Shown here in pieces: positions 52,678 to 61,319 of a stretch of 64,000 nt of DNA. The first letter of the stretch is position 1, and every line of letters starts with the position of its first letter. The DNA is from Blautia hydrogenotrophica DSM 10507 (GTDB lineage Bacteria > Bacillota > Clostridia > Lachnospirales > Lachnospiraceae), in NCBI RefSeq assembly GCF_034356035.1, contig NZ_CP136423.1, positions 3,286,001-3,350,000 of the forward strand, read 5' to 3'. Made by a program: the position numbers and the translations under genes. The notes beneath the pieces are model-generated. The model had not been told where the DNA came from. It searched no databases and worked only from the letters and a program-made list of their open reading frames with translations.

Positions 52678-53508
52678 TCACGGAGTTCTCCCGCTCTCCT
52701 TCGTGCCTTCCAGCTCATAGTAAAAAATATACTGTTGCATCACTCCACGGCACTTCCAGTATCTCCGGTTCGGAAATCCCCGTCTGTAGTGCCGCTCCAA
52801 CACTTGATGAATATGTGTGTCAATGGGAAATGCTTCTAGCTGATGAAGTGCGAACAGGCAGATACAGTCTGCCACCTTCTCCCCGACTCCATAAAGCTTC
52901 TGAAGCTCAGTCCTAGCTTTAGAATATGGCATGGACCTGACCTGGTTTAAGTCAATCTCCCCTGACACCACGCTCTGGGCGCTTCTCACCACATACTTGC
53001 TTCGATATCCCAAGTTGCAGCCTTTTAGGGCATCCTCCTGTAACCCTGCCAACACCTCCGGGCGCGGAAAAGCATAGTACACCCCGCCCCCGCCGCCAAT
53101 TTTTTTCTCTCCGTAGCTCTCACAGAGGTTCTCGATACAGCGCCGAATACGCACAATATTGTTTTGCTGTGAAATCAGAAAAGACACTATCATCTCCCAT
53201 AAATCCTGTCTCAAAATACGAATTCCAATTCCGAACTCAGCCGCGTTTCTAAGATATCGGTCCCTGGGGTTGATCTGCTCTCTATATCTTTCATAGTCTT
53301 CCTTCAAATCAAAATACTGCTCCCAAAATTGTGCAAACTCCTTCTCCTCACAGTGAAACAACCAGCGGTCTGCCCGCCTCGTAACTTTTATCTCCCTGTC
53401 AGACGCCAAAATCTGAAAAGTGTCCTCCGACTGTCTCCGCATCCGAAAACACTGGCCCGAGTCGCAAATCTGTCCCAAATCAAAATTCTTCAATTTCCTC
53501 TCTACCAT
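52678..53508 (-). CDS. ogg: 8-oxoguanine DNA glycosylase (OGG1-type)
   Basis: A 276-residue base-excision repair enzyme. N-terminal OGG_N domain with QICDSGQCFRM, then a helix-hairpin-helix GPD domain with the Schiff-base Lys in LYGVGEKVADC and catalytic Asp in FPIDTHIHQV. It removes oxidised guanine and cuts the backbone. Complete length. Convergent with the two-component genes; its upstream flank is repeat A7. Confidence 0.93.
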   Translation of the reverse strand: MVERKLKNFDLGQICDSGQCFRMRRQSEDTFQILASDREIKVTRRADRWLFHCEEKEFAQFWEQYFDLKEDYERYREQINPRDRYLRNAAEFGIGIRILRQDLWEMIVSFLISQQNNIVRIRRCIENLCESYGEKKIGGGGGVYYAFPRPEVLAGLQEDALKGCNLGYRSKYVVRSAQSVVSGEIDLNQVRSMPYSKARTELQKLYGVGEKVADCICLFALHQLEAFPIDTHIHQVLERHYRRGFPNRRYWKCRGVMQQYIFYYELEGTKESGRTP

Positions 53509-53599
53509 CTTTTCTTTCGTTCCTCACTATCCTAAGTGTACTCTCGGTGTTCCTCTAGAACCATTATAGCAGAGATCTCCATGTTTTACACATGACTCT

Positions 53600-53736
53600 T
53601 GCAGGATTCTTCGCCTACGGCGGAGAACAAAGCGCCATCTTCCACTCCGCCGCAGCGCGATCCACACGGAGCGTTTGTGTAATAGGAAAGGACTTTCACG
53701 CATTAGCGTGACAATATCTTACCCATTACAGAATAA
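53600..53736 (+). repeat. Palindrome-tailed repeat, degenerate copy A7
   Basis: CACGGAGCGTTTGTGTAATAGGAAAGG, the CACGCATTAGCGTGAC hairpin, then ATCTTACCCATTACAGAATA. The arms pair only partly. Its right end borders the MarR promoter. It lies in the 318-base gap between the divergent ogg and MarR genes. Confidence 0.72.
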
Positions 53737-53741
53737 ATTGC

Positions 53742-53770
53742 TTGCGCACGCAAATAATTTGCAGTATAAT
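53742..53770 (+). promoter_or_regulatory. Promoter and operator of the MarR-MATE operon
   Basis: TTGCGC (53742-53747), a 17-base spacer and TATAAT (53765-53770). Two overlapping perfect palindromes cover the spacer: TTGCG-CA-CGCAA (53742-53753) and GCAAAT-A-ATTTGC (53750-53762). MarR binding here would block RNA polymerase. Confidence 0.75.
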
Positions 53771-53826
53771 ATCTTCTGCCTGATCATGCAAGGGCACATA
53801 TACTTTTCATAAAGGAGGACTATCCC

Positions 53827-54300
53827 ATGCCAATGATTAAGTGGCTGTCGGTCACAGACCGTTTCACGAAAATGTATCTGGATCGCCAATTTATCCCGCT
53901 GGGCATCAACAGCAGCCAGCACATGTATATTCTAAAAATCTGCCAGTCCCCAGGAATTACCCAAGATCAGTTTATTTCCAGTTTTCATTTGAACCCCAGC
54001 AATATTACTCGTTCCATTCTGACTCTTGAAAAAAAGGGATTTCTCATCCGAAAGACAAACCCGACAGACAAACGTACCTGTATGCTGTACCCCACTTCAA
54101 AAGCAGAAGCGATCTGCGGACCTATTCAAAAAATTATAGAACAGTGGGAGAACCAAATTCTTCAAAATTTCTGCGATGAAGAACAGCAGCTCTTTTTGTC
54201 AATGCTCAGACAAATCGGAGAGACTTCTATGCAGTTATACAGTGAACAATCCTTACAGGAAGAACCGTATCCTGCTTCGAAATCCATGAATTTACAGTAA
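53827..54300 (+). CDS. MarR-family transcriptional regulator
   Basis: A 157-residue winged-helix regulator: GITQDQFISSFHLNPSNITRSILTLEKKGFLIRKTNPTDKR covers the DNA-binding helices and wing. RBS AAAGGAGG. It is 18 bases ahead of a MATE exporter gene and most likely represses that operon, relieved by the exporter's substrate. Confidence 0.92.
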   Translation: MPMIKWLSVTDRFTKMYLDRQFIPLGINSSQHMYILKICQSPGITQDQFISSFHLNPSNITRSILTLEKKGFLIRKTNPTDKRTCMLYPTSKAEAICGPIQKIIEQWENQILQNFCDEEQQLFLSMLRQIGETSMQLYSEQSLQEEPYPASKSMNLQ

Positions 54301-54318
54301 GAGAAAGGAATACAAACT

Positions 54319-55689
54319 ATGAATACGCAAGAAAATATTTTAGGTTATGAAAAACTGCCCCGTCTGCTGCGCTCCTTTGCTGTTCCCAGTATCATTGCTA
54401 TGCTTGTCAGCTCTCTATACAACGTAGTGGACCAGATCTTTATCGGTCAAGGCGTCGGATATCTGGGAAACGCCGCTACCAATGTCTCCTACCCTCTGAC
54501 GACGATCTGTCTGGCTATCGCCCTGCTGATCGGCATCGGCAGCGCTTCCCGCTACTCCCTCTATCTGGGTGCTGACCAAAAAGACCGGGCCGCTTCGATT
54601 GTGGGAAACGGCATCAGCATGATGATGATCTGCGGCATTCTCTATGCAATCTTGATTGAGATTTTCCAGCACCCTCTTCTGACTGCCTTCGGCGCCACGG
54701 AAGAGATTATGCCCTATGCTTTGGATTACACCCGCATCACTGCGGTCGGTATGCCTTTTCTGATTATCACAAATGGTATCAGCAACCTGGCAAGGGCGGA
54801 CGGAAGCCCTAAATACTCCATGACCTGTATGTTGGTGGGGGCTATTATCAACACAATCTTAGACCCCATTTTTATCTTCATCTTCCATATGGGAGTTACC
54901 GGCGCAGCCATCGCAACCGTCACTGGCCAGTTTTTTTCCTGTCTGATGGCGTTACGGTATATCCCGAAATTCCAGCAAGTAAAACTGAAAAAGTCCCACT
55001 TCGGCGTCCATATCTCCCAGTGGGGAGCGAATGTCACCCTAGGGCTGAGTAGCAGTTTGAATCAGCTTGCTATTACTCTGGTACAAGTGGTTCTTAATAA
55101 TTCCCTGACCTATTATGGTGCGATGTCCGCCTATGGAAAAGACATCCCTCTGGCGGCCTGCGGAATCGTTATGAAGACCAATTCCCTACTTCTGGCCGTC
55201 ATCATTGGAATCTCTCAGGGGCTTCAGCCTATTATCGGCTTTAACTATGGGGCGAAAAAATATGCCCGGGTCCGCAAGGCTTACCGCCTGGCCATTATCT
55301 GTGACCTATTGATCTCCGCAGTCGGCTTCTGCATGTTCCAGTTTTTTCCCCGGCAGATTATCTCCGTCTTCGGCTCCGGCGACAGTGCCTACATGGCGTT
55401 TGCTGTGCGATTCATGCGCATTTTCCTCTTTATGATTCTCCTAAACGGGGTCCAGATGATCTCCTCCAATTTCTTTGCGGCAATCGGAAAGCCCCTGAAA
55501 GGCATGGTTCTTTCTTTGACCAGACAGGTGCTCTTTTTGATTCCCCTGCTTTTGATTCTTCCGCTTTTTTGGGGTCTGGACGGGATTCTTTTTGCCGGAC
55601 CTGTAGCAGATTTCTCTGCTTTTGTTGTAACCACACTGCTGATTATGAAAGAGATGAAACATATGAGAAAAATGCCATCCCAAGCCTAA
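54319..55689 (+). CDS. MATE-family efflux transporter
   Basis: A 456-residue exporter with twelve TM helices. It has the N-lobe signature SLYNVVDQIFIGQGVG and the C-lobe equivalent GISQGLQPIIGFNYGAKK. MATE proteins expel cationic drugs or metabolites using Na+ or H+. RBS AAAGGA. Second gene of the MarR operon. Substrate not predictable. Confidence 0.95.
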   Translation: MNTQENILGYEKLPRLLRSFAVPSIIAMLVSSLYNVVDQIFIGQGVGYLGNAATNVSYPLTTICLAIALLIGIGSASRYSLYLGADQKDRAASIVGNGISMMMICGILYAILIEIFQHPLLTAFGATEEIMPYALDYTRITAVGMPFLIITNGISNLARADGSPKYSMTCMLVGAIINTILDPIFIFIFHMGVTGAAIATVTGQFFSCLMALRYIPKFQQVKLKKSHFGVHISQWGANVTLGLSSSLNQLAITLVQVVLNNSLTYYGAMSAYGKDIPLAACGIVMKTNSLLLAVIIGISQGLQPIIGFNYGAKKYARVRKAYRLAIICDLLISAVGFCMFQFFPRQIISVFGSGDSAYMAFAVRFMRIFLFMILLNGVQMISSNFFAAIGKPLKGMVLSLTRQVLFLIPLLLILPLFWGLDGILFAGPVADFSAFVVTTLLIMKEMKHMRKMPSQA

Positions 55690-55858
55690 AGAAACTTATT
55701 TCTAAAAATAAACTTTTACATGTCAGCGTGGCAAGGGTTTCCTAGTATATAAAAAAAGGCTGGATTTTGCCGCTTTCACGCATTTTTATCCAACATAAGT
55801 CAAAATAGAAATGTAAAAAAGCAAAAGCAGGATGATACAAATCAAACAGGAAGGAGCG

Positions 55859-56090
55859 ACTAGCTCCCATCCTCTCAGTCAAATAAATGAGAGAATTTTC
55901 ACCTTAAACTTCTCATGGAACTGTACGTGAACGTCTCCCTTCATATTGCTCTTGTCATTTAACAATGCGAATATATTATGCTCTAATGAGCAAACAGCTT
56001 CAGCTTGACGAACAGTCACTTGTAACACTCTTGCTTTCGGCTATCTCTTCGTACGCTACCGGGCGGATTTGGGATTTTCACCTTAAAAAA
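55859..56090 (-). mobile_element. Group II intron relic (3' end with domain V)
   Basis: On the minus strand, 55951-55917 reads as an intron domain V. It starts GAGC, has a GAGA tetraloop and ends CACGTACAGTTCC, matching the bacterial 34-35-nt consensus including the AGC catalytic triad. A possible domain VI hairpin (GAGAA...TTCTC) follows. No reverse-transcriptase frame remains. A 14-base direct repeat ATTTTCACCTTAAA occurs at 55895-55908 and 56074-56087. I see no gene in 55690-56115. Boundaries are approximate. Confidence 0.65.
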
Positions 56091-56115
56091 TATGCACCGT
56101 CAGGCACATCAAAAG

Positions 56116-56144
56116 AAATCCTCCGGTAGCTCACCGGAGGATTT
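56116..56144. terminator. Terminator after the BCCT transporter gene
   Basis: Perfect 12-bp stem AAATCCTCCGGT/ACCGGAGGATTT with a 5-base loop, followed by TCTTTTG on the minus strand. Confidence 0.8.
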
Positions 56145-56199
56145 CCTCATACTCTTTTCATTCTATCCCCTATGTACCAATCGGGCCGCATCTTTGATT

Positions 56200-57792
56200 C
56201 TATTCTTTCTCCGTTTCCCTCTCGCAATTCTTTTCTTCTGTTTTCGTCTTCCGGTCAACGATATTATATTTATCGACATTTCCAGCTATAAACAATACAC
56301 AGATAATTCCTCCGAGAATAATAAAGATATTTGGCAGACCTCCAAGATTAGAGACCATTTTAATCCCATCTATTCCCGCGATTGTAAGCATGATATAGGA
56401 CAGTACAGCAAACATCACGCCCCACATTACTTTTAAGAATACCGGTGCTTCCTGCTTTTCCGGAGATATCCCGGTTGTGGAAAGCGCCGCAATGGAATTT
56501 GTCGTGGAATCCATAGCGGTAATCATGGAAAGAAGCAAGGCCACAAAGAATAAGATAATAATAATCTGAGCCCCCGGCATTTCCCGAAAAATGGCATATA
56601 TCGTTGCTTCCGCCCCCTCTGTATTCAGAATGTTGATTAAATCTAATTTTCCGCTGAGCTGATAATTGATGGCCAAGTTTGAAAAAATGCCGCTCCACAC
56701 AATATTGAATAAAATTGGAATTCCAAAATTAATCTTAATTAAATCCTTTACCTTATATCCAACTCCAAGTCTCGCAAGAAAGCATGCGGAAATCGGTGCC
56801 CAGCTTCCCCAGCTTCCCGCATAGAATACCGTCCAGTTTTTTGCCCATGGATCCGATGCATATGCTCCCGTCGTCAAAAGTTTTTCCGGTAGATCAGACA
56901 AGGTTCCTCCCACTGCCTCCACGGTTCCATCTATCATAAACGCCGTTGGCCCTAAAAAAAACATCGTTGCCAAAAGAACGATATAAACTACTACATTCAT
57001 ATTAGATAACAGTTTAATTCCTTTGTGAATGCCAGACACCGAAGATGTGATAAAACAGACAGTAAGAACCGTTAAAATAATCAGCCACGCCGTATCTTTG
57101 CTCTGTATGCCAGTAATCTCCTTTAACGCGCCGCCCATATTTAAAGTGCCTGTACATATCACTCCCAAAATCCCAAGACCCATAGCGAATAAAAGAATCG
57201 TGTCCAAGATCTGAGGAAACGAGTTCCTATCTCCTGTTTTAATATGAAACTTATCCGTTATCACACTCAACTGAGATGTGACAGAAAAAGGTTTTCCCAT
57301 ATTAAAAAACGCGAACGCGAATGCGATTACCGGAAGCGTGTATAAAGCATATGGATGAATAGACCAGTGAAGTACCATAGTTTCCATTGCAAATTTCGCA
57401 GACTCCCAGCTATTTGGTTCTATTCCAACCGGAGGCGCCGCCATATGGTAAATCGGTTCTACAATACCCCAGAACAAAGCTCCTGCCGCCATAGCGGTAC
57501 ATAGGGTAATGGTTGCCCAGCTTGCTTTAGACAGAATCGGCTTTGCATTTTTCCCGCCAAGGGTTACGTTGCCCAATGGCGAAAAATACGCAATCACAAT
57601 AGCCACTAAACACAAAAAGCTCGTAAGACTATAAGTCCAGCCCAAATTGTCTAATACCCAAGTATTGGCGGCACTTGCCATCGCATAGAAACCTGTCTTG
57701 TCCACAATACTGTAAACTAACGAGCCGAATAATAAAATGAACGCTGGCCAAAATGCAATTTTTCTGATTTTTGTACTTTTCTTTTCACTCAT
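56200..57792 (-). CDS. BCCT-family betaine/carnitine/choline transporter
   Basis: A 530-residue transporter with twelve TM helices. The family signature WSIHPYALYTLP and the repeated Trp-rich segments (YAGSWGSWAPISACFLARLG) are present, and the C-terminal tail is charged. It takes up quaternary ammonium compounds. RBS AAAGGGA. It follows etfB and etfA on the same strand. BCCT plus ETF also occurs in anaerobic carnitine or butyrobetaine loci, suggesting catabolic rather than osmotic uptake (inference). Confidence 0.93.
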   Translation of the reverse strand: MSEKKSTKIRKIAFWPAFILLFGSLVYSIVDKTGFYAMASAANTWVLDNLGWTYSLTSFLCLVAIVIAYFSPLGNVTLGGKNAKPILSKASWATITLCTAMAAGALFWGIVEPIYHMAAPPVGIEPNSWESAKFAMETMVLHWSIHPYALYTLPVIAFAFAFFNMGKPFSVTSQLSVITDKFHIKTGDRNSFPQILDTILLFAMGLGILGVICTGTLNMGGALKEITGIQSKDTAWLIILTVLTVCFITSSVSGIHKGIKLLSNMNVVVYIVLLATMFFLGPTAFMIDGTVEAVGGTLSDLPEKLLTTGAYASDPWAKNWTVFYAGSWGSWAPISACFLARLGVGYKVKDLIKINFGIPILFNIVWSGIFSNLAINYQLSGKLDLINILNTEGAEATIYAIFREMPGAQIIIILFFVALLLSMITAMDSTTNSIAALSTTGISPEKQEAPVFLKVMWGVMFAVLSYIMLTIAGIDGIKMVSNLGGLPNIFIILGGIICVLFIAGNVDKYNIVDRKTKTEEKNCERETEKE

Positions 57793-57925
57793 GTCTTCCC
57801 TTTCTCACATTATAAAGTAGTAGTGTTTATAGTCTCTCTCCAAGGACTATGCTATACTGGCGAAAGTACTATAGACCTGTTTTTCTCTTCTATCACTTCA
57901 TAGTTTGCAAAAAGCTCCTTCAGTT

Positions 57926-58927
57926 CTAAACAATATCAACTATTTTTTTGGTAAATTCTGGAATAATCTTATAAATATCCCCTACAATTCCATAATCTGC
58001 GATCTGAAAAATCGGCGCTTCCCGATCTTGGTTAATCGCGATAATCATATTAGCCGAAGACATTCCCACCATATGCTGAATAGCCCCGGAAATACCACAT
58101 GCTATATAAAGTTTGGGACTGACTGTCTTTCCTGTCTGTCCAATTTGAAAAGCATGTGAAATCCATCCTTCTTCCACCGCTCCGCGAGTTGCTCCAACTG
58201 CGCCTCCCAAAGCATCAGCCAGATTCTGCAGCATCTGAAACCCTTGAGCACTTCCAAGTCCCTTTCCTCCTGCAACAATAATTTCCGCACTTTCCAAATC
58301 TGCCGGCACACCTTCTTCCTCTATGGTTTCATACACTCTTACCCTGTTTCTACTAGCTCCCAGTTTCACAAATTCCCGTCTCACTTCTACATGCTCTTTC
58401 ACAATTTTTTTCTTTTTATAGGTCCCTGGTCTTATGGTTCCCATTTGCGGCCAATGTTCCTGACATACAATACAGGCCATTAGATTTCCTCCCAGCGTTG
58501 GTCTTGTCCAAAGCAGACAGCCACTATCTTCCTCTGCATCTACACCTGTACAATCCGCCGTCAGACCTGTTTTCAATCGGCAGGCGATTCTCGGACTCAT
58601 ATCCCGTCCATTATTCGTCGCAGCAATCAGCAAAGCGGCAGGCGCATATTTCTTCAGCAGTATACAAAGCGCGTCTGTATAAATATCTGTAGAGTATTCC
58701 TCATATTCGCTGCCTTGCACCATCAGAATTTGGTCTGCTCCATATTCCGCTGTTTCTTTCACTGCAGATTGCAGCTCGCTGCCAAATAAAACCGCGACCA
58801 ATTTTCCCTTAGTTTTCTCAGCTATCTGCATACCTGGATTCAGCAATTCCAAGCTCGAAGGCTGAACACTTCCATCTTCTTTGATTTCAACAAATACCCA
58901 TATATCATTACTCTTCTTATCTTTCAT
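57926..58927 (-). CDS. etfA: Electron-transfer flavoprotein alpha subunit
   Basis: A 333-residue ETF-alpha. The C-terminal FAD domain is intact: GATRGAVEEGWISHAFQIG, then GQTGKTVSPKLYIACGISGA and QHMVGM. It carries the flavin that passes electrons between a dehydrogenase and its partner. Start ATG at 58927 has GGAGGTGAG upstream, only 3 bases after etfB. Canonical, in contrast to the second ETF-alpha at 62 kb. Likely partner: the GlcD-type flavoprotein encoded divergently at 59930. Confidence 0.95.
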   Translation of the reverse strand: MKDKKSNDIWVFVEIKEDGSVQPSSLELLNPGMQIAEKTKGKLVAVLFGSELQSAVKETAEYGADQILMVQGSEYEEYSTDIYTDALCILLKKYAPAALLIAATNNGRDMSPRIACRLKTGLTADCTGVDAEEDSGCLLWTRPTLGGNLMACIVCQEHWPQMGTIRPGTYKKKKIVKEHVEVRREFVKLGASRNRVRVYETIEEEGVPADLESAEIIVAGGKGLGSAQGFQMLQNLADALGGAVGATRGAVEEGWISHAFQIGQTGKTVSPKLYIACGISGAIQHMVGMSSANMIIAINQDREAPIFQIADYGIVGDIYKIIPEFTKKIVDIV

Positions 58928-58930
58928 ATC

Positions 58931-59743
58931 TCACCTCCGGATTTCACATATTTTGCTCACCGCATTGCAGAGCTCCTGAATGATTTTCTCTATGTTTTCC
59001 GACTCTATCATCACTCCCTTGGTTTTAGTTGCCTGGACATAGGTTTTCCGCACCTTTGTGGGAGACCCTTTGATTCCTGCGTACCGCAGATCTATCCCCT
59101 TTATATCTGTAGATGAAATGTGAGGTATAGCTGCTTTACGCGCCGCCAATTTCCGTTTAAATGTAGGAAATCTAGGATCCGTATCTGGTTTTGTAAATGT
59201 CACAACACATGGATACGTTACCCCGATCACTTTTTTATTATTGTCTCGTTCTTGCAGAACGATGAATTCCTTCTCCCGTTCTTCCGCTTTCAGACAACTG
59301 GTAACCTGTGGATATCCCAGATGTTCTGCCAGTTCTGGTCCTACCTGTGCGGTATCTCCGTCAATCGCCTGCTTTCCGCAAAAAATGGCATCAAATATCA
59401 TCCCCCTTTTTTTCTGTATATGCTGAATCGCCTGGGCCAAAACATAGCTTGTGGCATAGGTATCCGATCCTCCAAACGCTTTGTCCGTAATCAAATACGC
59501 CTGATCTGCTGCAATGGCAAGGCACTCCCTCAACATTTCTTCCGCCCGCACCGGACCCATGGATATTACAGTTATGGTTGTATCTGGATTTCTATCCTTT
59601 ATTTTTGCCGCTGCCTCAAGCGCGTACCCATCGTAGGGATTTAAGACACAAGAAACATTATCCCGTATTAATGTATGGTTTTCCCAGTCTATTTTTATTT
59701 CTGCCGTATCTGGTACTTGCTTTGCACACACTAAAATATTCAT
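58931..59743 (-). CDS. etfB: Electron-transfer flavoprotein beta subunit
   Basis: A 270-residue ETF-beta with MNILVCAKQVPDTAEIKID, LNPYDGYALEAA, GKQAIDGDTAQVGPELAEHLG and a C-terminal lysine/arginine tail. Dimerises with the adjacent alpha subunit. First gene of etfB-etfA-BCCT. It starts 186 bases from the divergent flavoprotein gene, so the two could be co-regulated. Confidence 0.95.
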   Translation of the reverse strand: MNILVCAKQVPDTAEIKIDWENHTLIRDNVSCVLNPYDGYALEAAAKIKDRNPDTTITVISMGPVRAEEMLRECLAIAADQAYLITDKAFGGSDTYATSYVLAQAIQHIQKKRGMIFDAIFCGKQAIDGDTAQVGPELAEHLGYPQVTSCLKAEEREKEFIVLQERDNNKKVIGVTYPCVVTFTKPDTDPRFPTFKRKLAARKAAIPHISSTDIKGIDLRYAGIKGSPTKVRKTYVQATKTKGVMIESENIEKIIQELCNAVSKICEIRR

Positions 59744-59786
59744 AACCAGTCTCCTTTTTATTTTCTTTTCTCTTGCCGCACCTATA

Positions 59787-59815
59787 TTGACAATTCCTGA
59801 TTCATATGCTATGTT
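59787..59815 (+). promoter_or_regulatory. Promoter of the flavoprotein-GlpP operon
   Basis: TTGACA (59787-59792), exact 17-base spacer, TATGTT (59810-59815). Predicted start of transcription is near 59822, giving a leader of about 108 bases that contains the terminator hairpin. Confidence 0.8.
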
Positions 59816-59845
59816 TAACTAAATTCAAATTGTGCGCTAGAGTTG

Positions 59846-59886
59846 AAAAACGCTTGTTGTTTAAAACAACGGGCGTTTTTTCTTTT
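59846..59886 (+). terminator. Leader terminator, probable GlpP antitermination site
   Basis: AAAAACGCTTGTTGT (59846-59860) pairs with ACAACGGGCGTTTTT (59866-59880), including two G-U pairs, with a T-rich tail to 59886. It lies between promoter and start codon and would stop transcription unless it is prevented from forming. Confidence 0.82.
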
Positions 59887-59929
59887 TTCCAGCAGCATTG
59901 CGATTATATGAAGGAGGTTTTCGTTTTAT

Positions 59930-61291
59930 ATGAAAGAATCAATACTTATTCACCCTCTAAGCGATTCTAATTCTGTTCGGGACGAGTCTTTCTTTACAGG
60001 GCATGCTTTTTCTGCCTCTTCTCCCGAAACAGCAGATGAGGTAAGACAGGTTATCCTCTGCTGCGCAGCTCATGGAATAACCATCACACCCCACGGAGGA
60101 TTAACCGGAATTAACGGCGCTGGTACTGCCACTAACAACCACAGCATGAATCTGCAGCATCTAACCGGCGTTTCTTACCGTGCCAAAGACAATACGCTGT
60201 GGGCGCTGGCCGGAACAACTTTCTCTGAAATCGAAACATCTGTCCGTAAAGAAAGCAACATGACTCGCGAATTTCCAGCTTCTCCTACAGAAAAAAGTGC
60301 TACCATCGGCGGAGCTCTTTCTTTTGGCGCCCGTGGTCTTCGCTCCTACAAATACGGCAGTGTATCTGATTTTGTGACGGAACTTGAATATTGTGACTGT
60401 AATGGTAATCTGCATCTTTGTTCTGCTTCAGACAGTAACTTCCATGATTTATTAGGAAGTGAAGGTATGCTGGGAATCATAACTGGTGTGCGTATACGTA
60501 CATCCCCAATCCCGAAGTTTTTATGGGGTCTTATGTTTTTCTTCCCTGATAGTCTCTGTGCAGCCGGATTTGCTGACGCAGTGAAAAGCATAGAACATAT
60601 AAGTGTTTTCGAACTCTTGGATTCCAAAAGTTTTGAATTGCTTCAGGAATTCCGTTCACAGATCAGTTCCATTTCCCGAATTTCAGAATTGCCTTCTTCC
60701 AGCCAAGCTGCCATTTATCTTGAGCTTGAAAGCGATTGTGAAGAAACACTGGAAGAAACTGCCGAGGACCTTTTAGAGCTTGCCGCCGAATACCATGGAG
60801 ATCCTGATGCTGTCTGGAATGTCGTCGGGGATGAAGTGGAAACCTTCCGCTCCATGCGTCACGCCGTTTCTGAATGCGTTAATTTAAAAGTTGCCTCTCT
60901 TCACGCGCAAGATGTTTTGATAAGAAAACTTTCCTGCTCCTGCTTCTTTCCTAATAAAACCAGACAAGAATTGGTAAACTACTATCAAGACAGCTTAGCC
61001 GAAAATCATCTGTCCGGTGTAATTTTTGGACACATTGGTTCTGGAAATCCTTACGTAAATATCCTCTCACATTCAGCAGAGGAATATCATAATGCCCGGA
61101 TATTAATCCAAAAATGGGGCAAAGACGCATTTGAAGCAGGCGGACATGCTTTCTCTGAATGCGGCGTAGGGAAATTATACCGTGACATTTTTCAACACAT
61201 CGCTCCTATCAATCTATTAAACAAACGAATCAAGCTAAAACAGAAATGGGACCCTTCCGGTCTTTTTAATCCCAAAAATATGTTAGTATAA
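59930..61291 (+). CDS. FAD-binding oxidase/dehydrogenase, GlcD type
   Basis: A 453-residue flavoprotein of the VAO/PCMH fold. FAD-binding segment HGGLTGINGAGTATNNHSM (near 65), PASPTEKSATIGGALSFGARG (near 120), and a C-terminal catalytic domain ending WDPSGLFNPKNML. Family members oxidise 2-hydroxy acids such as lactate or glycolate, often with ETF in anaerobes. RBS AAGGAGG. Cotranscribed with GlpP behind a leader terminator; the divergent etfBA may be its electron acceptor. Substrate unproved; glycerol-3-phosphate-derived acids are suggested by GlpP. Confidence 0.9.
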   Translation: MKESILIHPLSDSNSVRDESFFTGHAFSASSPETADEVRQVILCCAAHGITITPHGGLTGINGAGTATNNHSMNLQHLTGVSYRAKDNTLWALAGTTFSEIETSVRKESNMTREFPASPTEKSATIGGALSFGARGLRSYKYGSVSDFVTELEYCDCNGNLHLCSASDSNFHDLLGSEGMLGIITGVRIRTSPIPKFLWGLMFFFPDSLCAAGFADAVKSIEHISVFELLDSKSFELLQEFRSQISSISRISELPSSSQAAIYLELESDCEETLEETAEDLLELAAEYHGDPDAVWNVVGDEVETFRSMRHAVSECVNLKVASLHAQDVLIRKLSCSCFFPNKTRQELVNYYQDSLAENHLSGVIFGHIGSGNPYVNILSHSAEEYHNARILIQKWGKDAFEAGGHAFSECGVGKLYRDIFQHIAPINLLNKRIKLKQKWDPSGLFNPKNMLV

Positions 61292-61319
61292 AATCATCAG
61301 GAAAGGACATTTATCGGAT

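Noticed and set aside
4343..53736. Calling the dispersed repeats a CRISPR array
   Set aside because: Copies are about 170-240 bp, scattered, and lack short regular spacers; no cas genes are present.
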